Assembly: GCA_965220505.1 (NCBI GenBank)
Contig: CBDCQE010000001.1
Coordinates: 1,798,001-1,862,000, forward strand
Origin: Bin87 sp965220505
Lineage (GTDB): Bacteria; Chloroflexota; Dehalococcoidia; Lucifugimonadales; UBA3495
Length of the DNA: 64,000 bases
Reading direction: 5' to 3'
Each line of letters opens with the position of its first letter. The stretch's first letter is position 1. Both the position numbers and the translations under genes were made by a program. A model generated the notes under the pieces. It was not told where the DNA came from. It saw nothing but the letters and a program-made list of their open reading frames with translations, and ran no database searches. This document shows, piece by piece, positions 8,280-17,099 of the stretch.

Positions 8280-9680
8280 TTAGCCGAACTGGTACTCGGT
8301 GGTGGCGCTGATCAGGGCCATGGTCTCACCGATACGAGTCGCGGTGGCGGTCCGGTCGTCCCAGTTGACGTCGCCGCCGGAGCGGACGTGCTCGGCCAGC
8401 TGGCCGCGGGTCTCCTCGCTGAGCTCGATGAAGCCCATGTACTCGGTGCACGCGTTCAGCAGGTGGTCCGGAGTGGTCACGCCGTCGTCCTTCATCCGGT
8501 CGATGATGTCGCGCATGCCGGGCAGGTCGGGGTCGGACACGCGGTCGGCCACGAAGTTGATGCGGGCCAGCAGGGCGCCGGAGTTGATCCACTCCAGGCC
8601 GGTGTGCCAGCCTTCCACCGACGGCGGGTCCAGGATGGACTGGCCCATGTAGGTGGGCTCCTTGCCGATGTTCAGGACGCCGGGGTCCGGGTTCTCGAAC
8701 AGGCCGACCATCCGGAGCGTGCCGGCGACGACTTCGGCCGGGCTCTTGATCTTCTGGTAGCGGGCGTCCTTGAACCACTGAGAGTTGAACATGTGGCGCA
8801 GGACGGCCTTCATCTCGAAGCCCGAGTCCTCAAACACCTGCATCATCTCGTCCAGCGCGTCCTCGTCGCGAGCCGGCTCGATGGTCCACGCGGGAACCTG
8901 GGGCTCGTCGGCGACGAAGAAGTTGTAGAGGTGGCGGCAGATGAAGCGGGAGGTCGCCGGCTCTTCGAGGATGATGTCGATGATGTCCTCGCCGTCGAAG
9001 TTGCCGGTGCGGCCCAGGAAGGTCTTTTCACCGAAGTCGTGGTCGGCTTCGTTGTAGGAGAACTTCCATGGATAGCGGCCGTACGGAGCGCGCGGCAGCT
9101 TGGCCTGAATGGTCCAGCCGGTGAACGCACGCGAGCACTCGCGAACGTCGACCTCGGTGTAGTTCGAAACGCCCATGGAGAACAGTTCCAGGAGCTCGCG
9201 GCCCCAGTTCTCGTTCACGGCGTCACGGTGGTTCTCGTTGTTGTCCAGCCAGAAAATCATGGCTGGGTTCTTGGACAGTTCGATCAGAATGTCCCGATAG
9301 TTGCCCATGCCGTGCTCGCGCAACATGTCGATCTGCTCGAGCAACTGGTCGCAGTTGTCGACCTTGGAGTTGCCCGTGGCAAAGACATGGTGCCAGAACA
9401 GCGTCATCTTCTCTTCCAGGGGCCGGTCGCTGGATACCATGTTGTACATCCAGTTGGCCTGGCCGGAGAAGGGAACGCCGCCGGGGAGCAGGAAGCTGGG
9501 GTGGTACCGGAGCAGCAGAGCCATCTTCCCACCTTCGCGGCTGGCGGGGGGATCGATCAGCTCTTCTACGGTGGCCTCGTAACCCTGCGCAACGCATCGC
9601 TCCAGCTCTGCGCGGTTGGCGCCAAAGCCGGCGCGCCGCATCAGGTGGGCCATCAATGCCAGGTCATCCTTTTGTGACAT
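8280..9680 (-). CDS. DUF1800 family protein
   Basis: A 466-residue DUF1800 protein. It begins with HLMRRAGFGANRAELE and carries ELLELFSMGVSNYTEVDVRE, REC/AFTGW, HDFGEKTFLG, RFICRHLYNFFV and the PPSVEGWHTG block near the C-terminus, all characteristic of the family. The start at ATG 9680 is backed by AGGAGG 6-7 bases upstream. It heads a three-gene operon with DUF1501 and NHL proteins. In Planctomycetota and other phyla the DUF1800-DUF1501 pair is conserved, but its biochemical role is unknown. No export signal is seen. Confidence 0.9.
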   Translation of the reverse strand: MSQKDDLALMAHLMRRAGFGANRAELERCVAQGYEATVEELIDPPASREGGKMALLLRYHPSFLLPGGVPFSGQANWMYNMVSSDRPLEEKMTLFWHHVFATGNSKVDNCDQLLEQIDMLREHGMGNYRDILIELSKNPAMIFWLDNNENHRDAVNENWGRELLELFSMGVSNYTEVDVRECSRAFTGWTIQAKLPRAPYGRYPWKFSYNEADHDFGEKTFLGRTGNFDGEDIIDIILEEPATSRFICRHLYNFFVADEPQVPAWTIEPARDEDALDEMMQVFEDSGFEMKAVLRHMFNSQWFKDARYQKIKSPAEVVAGTLRMVGLFENPDPGVLNIGKEPTYMGQSILDPPSVEGWHTGLEWINSGALLARINFVADRVSDPDLPGMRDIIDRMKDDGVTTPDHLLNACTEYMGFIELSEETRGQLAEHVRSGGDVNWDDRTATATRIGETMALISATTEYQFG

Positions 9681-9876
9681 CCTGTGCCTCCTTCCTTCGA
9701 TTTGATGCCGTTTTTGCCGGGATTCCATGCGCCGTTCCCGGCCTCACGACGGTTGCCGGTAGTGTAATTTAGTTGTCGCACCCTGTCAACAAATCGGCGT
9801 ATCGCTCAAATTTGATAACGATTATAAAGTAGTAACCAACGGCAAAGACAGGGCAAAGCGCTGGACGTCCCGGTGG

Positions 9877-10086
9877 CTAGGCCCGCTCAAATTCGTCCCT
9901 GGATACGCCCAATTGTCGTAGAACCGCCCGCAAGGTGCCGGGTCTCAAGTCGCTGCTGCCCCAGTTGGGGATTGAGGTTGTTGAGTCATTGTCCAAGTTT
10001 ATCCAAACCTCGTGGTCACCGCGCCCTTGCCGTTCAAACCGGCAATTCAACCGGCGTAACTTGCGCGTAAGTTCCCGGTAGGTTAC
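9877..10086 (-). CDS. hicA: HicA-type mRNA interferase toxin with non-standard start
   Basis: A double-stranded-RNA-binding-fold toxin of the HicA family. From codon 10086 it gives 69 residues: VTYRELTRKLRRL, then RQGRGDHEVWIN (catalytic His kept, GSH changed to GDH), TTSIPNW and TLRAVLRQLGVSRDEF. Length and motifs are complete, but the first codon is GTA, which overlaps the TAA stop of hicB as GTAA. No ATG, GTG or TTG precedes it nearby in this frame; the first internal TTG is codon 13, inside the domain. The gene is either started at GTA, silenced, or starts elsewhere. Confidence 0.7.
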   Translation of the reverse strand, partial: VTYRELTRKLRRLNCRFERQGRGDHEVWINLDNDSTTSIPNWGSSDLRPGTLRAVLRQLGVSRDEFERA

Positions 10087-10328
10087 GCAGTGACCGTGAC
10101 CTCGCCGGTTTGTACTGGCCTCTCCACCAGTGCGGTCGGCAATCCCAATCCGCGTTCCTGATAAGACTGGATAAAGGCTTCCGCCATGCCTTCCAGGATG
10201 TACAGCGTTTCGGCCGGGGAGTCTCCCCAGGCGCAACAGCCCGGCAGAGCCGGTATTTCCGCCATATACTTGCCCCCCGTTTCCTCGCTGGGTTCGTACA
10301 TCGCGTAAGAAAGTTTGTACTGTTTCAT
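10083..10328 (-). CDS. hicB: HicB-type antitoxin
   Basis: An 81-residue protein with the HicB partial RNase H-like fold: YKLSYAMYEPSEETGGKYMAEIPALPGCCAWGDSPAE, then an amphipathic helix to the end. No C-terminal DNA-binding extension follows, so it is a short HicB. It lies upstream of hicA and its stop overlaps the toxin frame, the order hicB-hicA. HicB sequesters HicA. Confidence 0.82.
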   Translation of the reverse strand: MKQYKLSYAMYEPSEETGGKYMAEIPALPGCCAWGDSPAETLYILEGMAEAFIQSYQERGLGLPTALVERPVQTGEVTVTA

Positions 10329-10474
10329 TTGACGCAGATCCTCCGGCCATTCTTTCCGCTAAAACGATAGCAAACGGGCTGAACTGGCCGCAAGATAGCA
10401 GCCTCATGTCAGCTCGGCCGCCGCAGGGAAACGAGGCGACCAAGATAGATACCGCGCTTCGCGGGCATTTGCCG

Positions 10475-10501
10475 TGGCGCGGCGGAATCATCGCCGCGCC
10501 A
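10475..10501. terminator. Perfect hairpin downstream of the LRR gene
   Basis: A 10-bp perfect stem (10475-10484 with 10492-10501) and 7-nt loop lie about 35 bp beyond the stop of the leucine-rich-repeat gene. There is no T-run on the minus side, so it may be a weak terminator or 3'-end stabiliser. Confidence 0.45.
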
Positions 10502-10534
10502 TGGCCCTGTTTTGGCCGCTCGTCCCTCGGCCCA

Positions 10535-12355
10535 TCAGCAGGCCGGCAGAGGCAGTTCGTCCAGGTCGTTCTGGTCAACGCTAAACAGTGCCGCCGGAAT
10601 GCACCCGCTCAATTCGTTCCTGATGACGTACAGCAGCATCAGCTCGGTCAAATTGCCCAACTCTGGCGGTATCTGGCCGGTCAGTTGATTGGTATCCAGG
10701 TGCAGTTGCTCCAGTTTGGCAAGGTTGCCCAGCTCTCGCGGTATCTGGCCGCTCAACTGGTTGTTGTCCAGGTGCAGTTCCTCCAGATTTGCCAGGTTGC
10801 CCAACTGCGGCGGTATGGAGCCACTCAACCGGTTCCGGTTGACGTTCAATACCTTCAGCTCGGCCAGCCTTCCCAGTTGCCAGGGAATTGCTCCCTCCAG
10901 TTCATTCTCGAGAAGGTACAACGATTCCAGTTTCGGGAGATCCCCCAACTCGGCCGGTATCTGGCCGGTCAGCCGGTTGCTGTTCAAGCGCAAAAGCCTC
11001 AGCTCGGCCAAATCGCCCAACTCTGGAGGGATTTCTCCGACCAGCATGTTATTGGAAATGAGCAACGATTCCAGATTGGACAGGCTACCCAACTCCGTCG
11101 GTATCCGGCCGGTCAACCGGTTGTTGCGCAGGGTCAGTATCCGTAGATTGGACAGGCCGCCCAACTCCGTCGGTATCTCGCCGCTCAACCGGTTGTTGCG
11201 GAGGAATAACCTGCTCAGGTCTTTGAGATTGCCCAACTCGGCGGGTATCTCCCCGGTCAGCTGATTTTCATGGAGGTACAGACCCCTCAGATTGGTCAAA
11301 TTGCCCAATTCGGCCGGTATCTCCCCGGTCAGTTCACTCTCGTACAGGCCCAACCAGTATAGTCTGGTCAAATTGCCCAACTCGGCCGGTATCTCCCCGG
11401 TGAAATCGTTATCGCCCAGCCACAGAGCGCCAAGGTTGGCAAGACCGCCCAACTCGGCCGGTAACTGGCCGGTCAGCTTGTTGCCGTCCAGATCAATGGT
11501 CCTCAAATTGGTAAGGCCAATTATCTCGGGCGGTATTTCACCGGTCAGTTCGTTGTTCCACAACTCCAGATCGGTAAGGTTGCTGAGACGACCCAACTCG
11601 GGCGGTATCGGCCCGCTGAGTTGGTTGTGATCGAATGACAGCACGGTCAAATTGGTCAGGTTGCCAATTTCCGCGGGTATCTCTCCGCTAATCCTGTTGC
11701 CATCCATGTCCAGCGTGTCCAGACTGGTCAGATTACCCAACTCAGGCGGCAGCTGACCGCTCAGACCGTTGTTGTCCAGGTAGAGAACCAGCACGCAGCC
11801 GTTGCTGTCGGTGGATACGCCGAACCAGGTGCCAATGGGAGCGTCATCGCTCAACCAGTTGACGTCATTCCTCCAGTTGGGTCCATCGGTGGAGTTGTAC
11901 AAAGCCTCCAACGCGGCCCGGTCGCCGGCGCAGGCCGCCGGGCCTCCGCTTAGCCTGATCAGGTCCGACCATGGCGACCATTGCGGTTCCGAGTAGCGCT
12001 TGGCGCTTCCGCCGACGATGAACCAGTACGCCTCCCCCGGAATAAGGCCCGTGACGGTGTAGGAAGTCTGACCGTTGTTGGCGATGCTCACGGAAACGAA
12101 CGCTTCTCGCCAATCCCGGTTGGATGCCCTCGCCTCCGCATAGTCTTTGGACGAAATCCATCCGATGCGGTAGAAGTTCGCCGGATCAACGGCCGTCCAG
12201 GTGACCACCACCTCGCCGGGGTTGGCTCCGGCTGCCACCTGAGGCTTGCCGAAGTTCGTCGGATCACTTTGGGCCGCCACTGGCGTCCCTTGCCCGCTGG
12301 CGACGACCAGCAGGGCAGCCACAAAAAATGCTGCGATAGCTACGCTGATTTTCAC
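10535..12355 (-). CDS. Secreted protein with FN3-like domain and 17 plant-type leucine-rich repeats
   Basis: A 606-residue exported protein. Residues 1-29 are a Sec signal peptide ending VAAQS. Residues about 30-138 resemble a fibronectin type III domain (VVVTWTAVDPANFYRIGW to GLIPGEAYWFIVGG). Residues 143-187 form an LRR N-terminal cap (ALEALYNSTDGPNW, then W.GV). From about 188, seventeen 24-residue repeats follow the plant receptor-kinase consensus LxGxIPxELGNL. It ends in a Cys-containing cap with no TM helix or sortase motif. It probably binds surface ligands or proteins extracellularly. Confidence 0.9.
   Translation of the reverse strand: MKISVAIAAFFVAALLVVASGQGTPVAAQSDPTNFGKPQVAAGANPGEVVVTWTAVDPANFYRIGWISSKDYAEARASNRDWREAFVSVSIANNGQTSYTVTGLIPGEAYWFIVGGSAKRYSEPQWSPWSDLIRLSGGPAACAGDRAALEALYNSTDGPNWRNDVNWLSDDAPIGTWFGVSTDSNGCVLVLYLDNNGLSGQLPPELGNLTSLDTLDMDGNRISGEIPAEIGNLTNLTVLSFDHNQLSGPIPPELGRLSNLTDLELWNNELTGEIPPEIIGLTNLRTIDLDGNKLTGQLPAELGGLANLGALWLGDNDFTGEIPAELGNLTRLYWLGLYESELTGEIPAELGNLTNLRGLYLHENQLTGEIPAELGNLKDLSRLFLRNNRLSGEIPTELGGLSNLRILTLRNNRLTGRIPTELGSLSNLESLLISNNMLVGEIPPELGDLAELRLLRLNSNRLTGQIPAELGDLPKLESLYLLENELEGAIPWQLGRLAELKVLNVNRNRLSGSIPPQLGNLANLEELHLDNNQLSGQIPRELGNLAKLEQLHLDTNQLTGQIPPELGNLTELMLLYVIRNELSGCIPAALFSVDQNDLDELPLPAC
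10571..11794 (-). repeat. 72-bp periodic LRR-encoding repeat array
   Basis: Seventeen coding repeats of 72 bp lie inside the LRR gene, several nearly identical at DNA level around the codons for GEIPAELGNL. This suggests recent expansion by slippage or unequal exchange. Confidence 0.8.
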
Positions 12356-12439
12356 TGACCTGGCTCCTTATGCAGGCTATTGTTTTTTATCCGAGCGTCG
12401 TCGATTTTGGGAACGACAGACCAATCCGCCGTGGATAGC

Positions 12440-12874
12440 TTATTTCGGCACCGCCCACGCCGGCGGCGGCGCGTGCGTGACCGCCGGATCATCGTCCGCC
12501 GGAATCTGGGCGATCAGCCGGCCGTTCTCCACCTTCACGTCGTGATAGAACAGCTGAGCCCGGGGCCCGTTCACGCAAACGCCCTGGCCTTCTTCGAAGC
12601 GCCAGCCGTGGTCGGGACACAGGAAGCTCTTGTCCCACTTCACCACGCGGCCGAAGGCGTGCGGACACACCATCGATAGCAGCCGGTATTGGCCATCCCG
12701 CGCCTTGGCCAGCCAGTGCTCCTCGCCATTTTCCAACCGCACTCGCGCCGGCAATTCCTTGAAGTCGCCAACTGCTCCCAGGTCAACCCGACGTGCCGGG
12801 GCCATCTTGTTCCCCTTGATGTCAGCGGGGTCCGTATACATGCGGCGACGGCGGTGGTAGATGTTTTCGCTCAT
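12440..12874 (-). CDS. Rieske [2Fe-2S] domain protein
   Basis: A 144-residue protein with one Rieske cluster site: CPHAFG and CPDHGW, giving two Cys and two His ligands 13 residues apart. The N-terminus is basic (YHRRRRMYTDP). There is no oxygenase catalytic domain, so it is a ferredoxin-like Rieske protein, probably an electron carrier for a partner oxygenase not seen here. It follows a 101-residue ferredoxin-fold protein by 72 bp in the same direction. A GGAGA motif precedes ATG 12874. Confidence 0.82.
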   Translation of the reverse strand: MSENIYHRRRRMYTDPADIKGNKMAPARRVDLGAVGDFKELPARVRLENGEEHWLAKARDGQYRLLSMVCPHAFGRVVKWDKSFLCPDHGWRFEEGQGVCVNGPRAQLFYHDVKVENGRLIAQIPADDDPAVTHAPPPAWAVPK

Positions 12875-12946
12875 GGAGATTCTCCTGTAGCGGTTTATGT
12901 GGTGGTTCGATTCGGTCGAGGCGATGGCTCTGAGCGCGGACGGTCG

Positions 12947-13252
12947 TCAGTCCGTGGGCAGCCCTCCAAAGGCTTCTTCCATGGTGATGATCGGGAATAT
13001 TTCGGTCCGGTTCCAGGTGGCCAGCCCCATGTCGATCACGGCGTCGTCCACCGCGTGGGCGTCCGGCCCGTCCAGCACCAGCCACGTCTGGTGCGACGAC
13101 TTCCCCACCCAACCGCCGCGGTATTCGCAACCCCGGCTCGCCAGCGTCTCGGTCAGCTCCGCCGACATCCGCAGGACCCGGTCGCGCACCCCCAGGTCAA
13201 CCCCGGGGCACCGCTCCGGCGCGTGTTCCAGTGAAATCATGTACAGGGCCAT
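12947..13252 (-). CDS. Small alpha/beta (DUF3303-like) protein
   Basis: A 101-residue protein starting MALYMISLEHAPERCPG, with RGCEYRGGWVG, HQTWLVLDGPDAHAV and IITMEEAFGGLP. Size and strand pattern suggest a dimeric ferredoxin-like fold (the DUF3303/Dabb/muconolactone-isomerase kind), but I do not recognise a named family with confidence. It is read through into the Rieske gene, so a joint redox or degradation role is plausible. The start at ATG 13252 has GGAA upstream. Confidence 0.6.
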   Translation of the reverse strand: MALYMISLEHAPERCPGVDLGVRDRVLRMSAELTETLASRGCEYRGGWVGKSSHQTWLVLDGPDAHAVDDAVIDMGLATWNRTEIFPIITMEEAFGGLPTD

Positions 13253-13293
13253 ACGCGTTTCCTTATCGGTCAGGGCCGGTAGGGTGAAGCAGC

Positions 13294-14238
13294 CTACTCT
13301 ACATACGCCGGCTGCCGCAGTGAAGCGGGTCTGAATATGCCCGACCGCGTCAGTCCTTCGAATCGGTCCGGGCGCATCGCCTCGGCCAGCCCTTCCAGAA
13401 CGTCGATCACCCGGGGGCCGTGCCGGCTGGGTATCTGGCCGTCGAACAGGTACACCCGACCTTCCCGGACGGCGTCCAGCGCATTCCACTCCGCCCGCTC
13501 CATCAACCGGGCCGTTTCCAGGATGGTCCGGTCCATGTTGAAGGCGCAGGGCATCACCATTACGTAGTCCGGTTGGTATTCGACCACTTCATCCCATCCC
13601 ACTTCCCGGGACTTTCCCCATTTTTCGGCCAGTCCTTCCTCGCCCCCGGCCAGTTCCACCAATTCGGGCGTCCACTGTCCAGTGTTGCGCAGGGGCTCCA
13701 GCCAGTCGATGCAGAACACCCTGGGCCGATTCCCGTCCTCGGCGCGTTCCGCGACGTAATCGGCGCGCTCCTGCAACTCGCTGACCAGACGCTGTGCGCT
13801 CTCAGTCACCCCAGCGGCGTCGCCAATGCGTTGGATGTTCCCGTAGATGTCGTCCAGGCTAGCCGGCCGGATGCTCAAAATCTCAGGTTGGTAGTCCAGC
13901 ACCTTGTCTGCCGTTTCGAAGACCGATCCGGCCCCCACCGCGCAAACTTCGCACAGTTCCTGGGTCAGGATCAGATCCGGACGCAGACGGCGCAGCAGGT
14001 CGCCATCGATGACATACACCGGGTTGCCGGCGGCCCGCGCCTGCTGGATGATGGCATCGATTTCGGCGCTGGAAAGGTGAGACTTGCTGCGTACGCTCCG
14101 GCTCACGATGGGAAGCCCGCGGGCATCGGCGGGATAGTCGCACATGTGCGAAACGCCGACCAGGGAATCTGCCAGCCCCAGGGCGAACACAATCTCCGTG
14201 GCGCTGGGCAGCAATGAAACGATGCGCATGGCGGGCAT
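13294..14238 (-). CDS. BtuF/FecB-like periplasmic-binding-fold protein
   Basis: Helical-backbone metal-receptor fold of about 314 residues: RIVSLLPSATEIVFALGL, VGVSHMCDYP, RPDLILTQELCEVCAV, FCIDWLEPLRNTGQWTPELV and YVMVMPCAFNMD. These match cobalamin/iron-siderophore binding proteins. The protein begins directly at the fold without a signal peptide, and no ABC permease or ATPase is nearby, so it may be cytoplasmic and not a transport receptor. Cysteines in ELCEVC are a family trait of this cytosolic subgroup. ATG 14238 and ATG 14229 are both possible starts. Confidence 0.75.
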   Translation of the reverse strand: MPAMRIVSLLPSATEIVFALGLADSLVGVSHMCDYPADARGLPIVSRSVRSKSHLSSAEIDAIIQQARAAGNPVYVIDGDLLRRLRPDLILTQELCEVCAVGAGSVFETADKVLDYQPEILSIRPASLDDIYGNIQRIGDAAGVTESAQRLVSELQERADYVAERAEDGNRPRVFCIDWLEPLRNTGQWTPELVELAGGEEGLAEKWGKSREVGWDEVVEYQPDYVMVMPCAFNMDRTILETARLMERAEWNALDAVREGRVYLFDGQIPSRHGPRVIDVLEGLAEAMRPDRFEGLTRSGIFRPASLRQPAYVE

Positions 14239-14368
14239 TGTAGGCTCACGGCACACGCTTGGCAAACGCCGGTGGGCTGACAACGGACGCCAGACAGAAC
14301 GGGATGGAACAGAGCCTGACACTGGAATGGTATGATGGGCGCCACCACCGCGCAAGGCGCTCACTGCC

Positions 14369-15034
14369 ATGACGACCGCACCGAAACCAACCGTCGCCTC
14401 ACCCACTGCGGGGCTCCCCGTGGCCGAGCTGCCCGGAACCATCCGCCTGAACCTGTCCGCCCTGGGTATCGACCACCGGGCGGCTGATTTCCCAGCGCGG
14501 TTCATCGAGTTCTGTGAGCAGAACAACCTTTACGAAATGGAAGTCAACGCCGCCGGGGAGCTGCTGATACTGCCTATGACTGGATTTCGCGGTAACCAGG
14601 AAGAGAATTTTGTCAATTATTTCGTAACGGACTGGCGGCTCGCCAACGGAGGCGCATCGTCATCCCAGACCAGTCGGTTTCGTCTTCCTTCGGGAGAGTT
14701 GCGCGGACCGGACGCAGCTTGGATCACGCAGGAACGGTTGGATGCATTGACGGAAGATGAATGGAATCGTGTAGTGGAAGGCGCGCCCGATTTCGTGGTC
14801 GAAATCCGTTCGAGGACAGACGACCTGCTTCCGCTGCAAAATAAGATGGACCTGTGGTTGACCGGTGGCGCCCGCTTAGGGTGGCTGATCGATTCGGCAA
14901 ATCGTCGCGTATATATTTACCGTTTGGGCCAGGCAGAACCGGAAGTTCTCGAAGACCCCGAGACTCTGAGCGGCGAGGACGTGATGCCCGGCTTTTCCTT
15001 CCCGGTTAGGCAATACATCTTCGACCTGCCCTGA
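14369..15034 (+). CDS. Uma2 family PD-(D/E)XK-fold protein
   Basis: A 221-residue Uma2 (DUF820) protein. The endonuclease-like core is visible as FIEFCEQNNLYEMEVNAAG, then LRGPDAAWI, APDFVVEIRS and LLPLQNKMDLWL, giving the D, E-x-R and K positions typical of the family. It ends LPGEDVMPGF-like (SGEDVMPGFSFP), another Uma2 hallmark. Uma2 proteins are abundant in cyanobacteria and Chloroflexota. Their role is unknown; a nuclease fold does not prove activity. A second copy lies at 57479-58186. Confidence 0.85.
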   Translation: MTTAPKPTVASPTAGLPVAELPGTIRLNLSALGIDHRAADFPARFIEFCEQNNLYEMEVNAAGELLILPMTGFRGNQEENFVNYFVTDWRLANGGASSSQTSRFRLPSGELRGPDAAWITQERLDALTEDEWNRVVEGAPDFVVEIRSRTDDLLPLQNKMDLWLTGGARLGWLIDSANRRVYIYRLGQAEPEVLEDPETLSGEDVMPGFSFPVRQYIFDLP

Positions 15035-15048
15035 CACTGTTGGCTTCA

Positions 15049-15933
15049 ATGCCCGCCCGCGTCCTCAACGGCAACGAACTCGCCGCCGACTTCCGCGCCG
15101 AGGTTACGGCCGGCGTGGCCGATCTCGTCGCATCCGGCGGGCCCACTCCGGGCCTGGCCGCCATCCTCGTGGGCAATGACCCGGCTTCCGGCGTGTATGT
15201 ACGGAACAAAGGCCGGGCGTGTGAGCAAGCCGGCATATTCTCCGAGATATTCTACATGCCCGCGGACGTGTCCCAGGCCAACCTCCTGAGCCTGATCGAC
15301 CAGTTGAACCAGGACACCAGGTTCCACGGCATCCTGGTCCAACTCCCCCTGCCCGACGGCTTTGATGAACCCATCGTCATCGAGCGCGTCGACCCCGATA
15401 AAGATGTCGACGGTCTCCATCCCATCAGCCAGGGTCGCATGCTCCAGGGCCAGCCCGCCTACCTGCCCTGCACTCCCTCCGGCATCCAGCACGTCCTGCT
15501 GCGTTCCGGATACGACCCCGCCGGCCAGCACGTTGTCATCGTTGGTCGCAGCAACATCGTGGGCAAGCCCCTGGCGGCCCTGCTGATGCAACGCGCCCCC
15601 GGCGGCAACGCCACCGTCACCGTCTGCCATACCCGCACTCGTAACCTGCCCGACGTGACCCGTCAGGCTGACATCCTTGTCGCCGCCATGGGCGTGCCCG
15701 GAGCCATCGGCGCCGACATGGTGCGCGACGGCGCCGTCGTCATCGACGTGGGCATCAACCGGGTGGATGACGCCACCCGCCGCCGCGGTTACCGCCTGGT
15801 GGGCGACGTCGACTACGACGCCGTCGCCACCAAAGCCGAGGCCATCACTCCCGTTCCCGGCGGCATCGGCCCCATGACCATCGCCGTGCTGCTCAGCAAC
15901 ACGTTGCAGGCCGCCCGCCGCAGCCGGGATTGA
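15049..15933 (+). CDS. folD: Bifunctional methylene-THF dehydrogenase/methenyl-THF cyclohydrolase
   Basis: FolD interconverts methylene-, methenyl- and formyl-tetrahydrofolate using NADP. It has 294 residues with YVRNKGRACEQAGI (catalytic Lys), GILVQLPLP, DKDVDGLHPISQGRML, PCTPSGI, the nucleotide-binding VVIVGRSNIVGKPLA and PVPGGIGPMTIA. ATG 15049 was chosen over the upstream TTG 15040. The stop lies 2 bp before queA's start, so the two form an operon. A metF-like gene at 21398 is in the same folate network. Confidence 0.96.
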   Translation: MPARVLNGNELAADFRAEVTAGVADLVASGGPTPGLAAILVGNDPASGVYVRNKGRACEQAGIFSEIFYMPADVSQANLLSLIDQLNQDTRFHGILVQLPLPDGFDEPIVIERVDPDKDVDGLHPISQGRMLQGQPAYLPCTPSGIQHVLLRSGYDPAGQHVVIVGRSNIVGKPLAALLMQRAPGGNATVTVCHTRTRNLPDVTRQADILVAAMGVPGAIGADMVRDGAVVIDVGINRVDDATRRRGYRLVGDVDYDAVATKAEAITPVPGGIGPMTIAVLLSNTLQAARRSRD

Positions 15934-15935
15934 TT

Positions 15936-16991
15936 ATGGAGCCAGGGCGAACCGGTGATTTCGACTACGTCCTGCCCGAGGAGCGCATCGCGCAGACTCC
16001 GGCGGAACCCCGGGACGCCTCTCGCCTGCTGGTCCTGGACCGCAACCGGCCCGACGGCCAACTCGAGCACCGGACTTTCCGTGATCTGACCGAATACCTG
16101 CGTCCCGGCGACCTCATGGTCTTCAACCGGAGCCGGGTGATACCGGCCCGGCTCCACGGCACGGAGTCGCGTTCCGGCGCCCGCGTCGAGGTGCTGTTGG
16201 TCCGCCGCCAGGAACCGGGGATCTGGCAGGCTCTGGGACGCCCCGGTCGTCGGCTCCGGGTGGGCGCCCAGGTCACGGTAGAAGCCCGCGACGGAACCGG
16301 CTCAGCGCAGATGGAAGTACTCGCCGCCCAGGAGAACGGTTTGCGTCTGGTGCGCGTCAGCGACGATTCCGCCCTGGATGGGCTGGGCGAGCTTCCGCTT
16401 CCCCCCTACATCAAGGAAACGCCCGACGACCCGGACCGCTATCAGACCGTCTACGCGGACACTCCCGGAAGCGTGGCCGCCCCCACGGCGGGACTGCACT
16501 TCACCGAGGGGCTCCTCGACCGCATTCGGTCACAAGGGGTGGGTACCACGTGGGTGACCCTCCACGTCGGCCTTGATACCTTCCGCCCAGTCCACGGCGA
16601 AAACATCGCCGAGCACAAGATCCACACCGAATGGTTCGAACTACCCGAGGACACAGCGGCGGCGATCAACGCGGCCCGGCGGCGCGGCGACCGCATCATC
16701 GCCGTGGGAACTACCACCGTCCGCACCCTGGAACACGTCGCCCAAGTCTGCCATTCCGAAGGAACGACGGAGATCGCGGCCTCCGCAGGCGATGCCGACC
16801 TGTTCATCCTGCCCGGCCACCACTTCCGGTTGGCGGACGCCATGGTCACCAACTTCCACCTGCCCCGGTCCACCCTGCTGATGCTGGTGTCCGCCTTTGC
16901 CGGCCGGGAGCGCATCCTGGCCGCATACGAAGAAGCGGTCCGCCGGCAGTACCGCTTCTACTCCTTCGGCGACGCTATGCTGCTGCTCTAG
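15936..16991 (+). CDS. queA: S-adenosylmethionine:tRNA ribosyltransferase-isomerase QueA
   Basis: Transfers the ribosyl part of SAM to preQ1 in tRNA, making epoxyqueuosine. The 351-residue protein contains FDYVLPEERIAQ, RDASRLLVLDR, PGDLMVFNRSRVIPARL, LPPYIK, AAPTAGLHFTEGLL, VTLHVGLDTFRPV and the closing YRFYSFGDAMLL. It follows folD with a 2-bp gap. The next queuosine step enzyme, queG, is at 47285. Confidence 0.96.
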   Translation: MEPGRTGDFDYVLPEERIAQTPAEPRDASRLLVLDRNRPDGQLEHRTFRDLTEYLRPGDLMVFNRSRVIPARLHGTESRSGARVEVLLVRRQEPGIWQALGRPGRRLRVGAQVTVEARDGTGSAQMEVLAAQENGLRLVRVSDDSALDGLGELPLPPYIKETPDDPDRYQTVYADTPGSVAAPTAGLHFTEGLLDRIRSQGVGTTWVTLHVGLDTFRPVHGENIAEHKIHTEWFELPEDTAAAINAARRRGDRIIAVGTTTVRTLEHVAQVCHSEGTTEIAASAGDADLFILPGHHFRLADAMVTNFHLPRSTLLMLVSAFAGRERILAAYEEAVRRQYRFYSFGDAMLLL

Positions 16992-17099
16992 CGTCGCTGC
17001 TATCTCCAGCGCCGACCCCGCTCCGCCATCGGCGGCACTACGGACAGCCCGCCGGTCCAACCGGCTTCGTAGGCGAGGGATAGAGCTTGCGCATCTACC

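Noticed and set aside
8127..9677. Long open frame on the plus strand opposite the DUF1800 gene
   Set aside because: It mirrors the codon pattern of the true minus-strand gene and has no domain signature; high GC produces such antisense openness.
10571..11794. Regular 72-bp repeats that could look like a CRISPR array
   Set aside because: The period matches LRR codons in one long reading frame, units vary along their length, and no identical short repeats with unique spacers exist.
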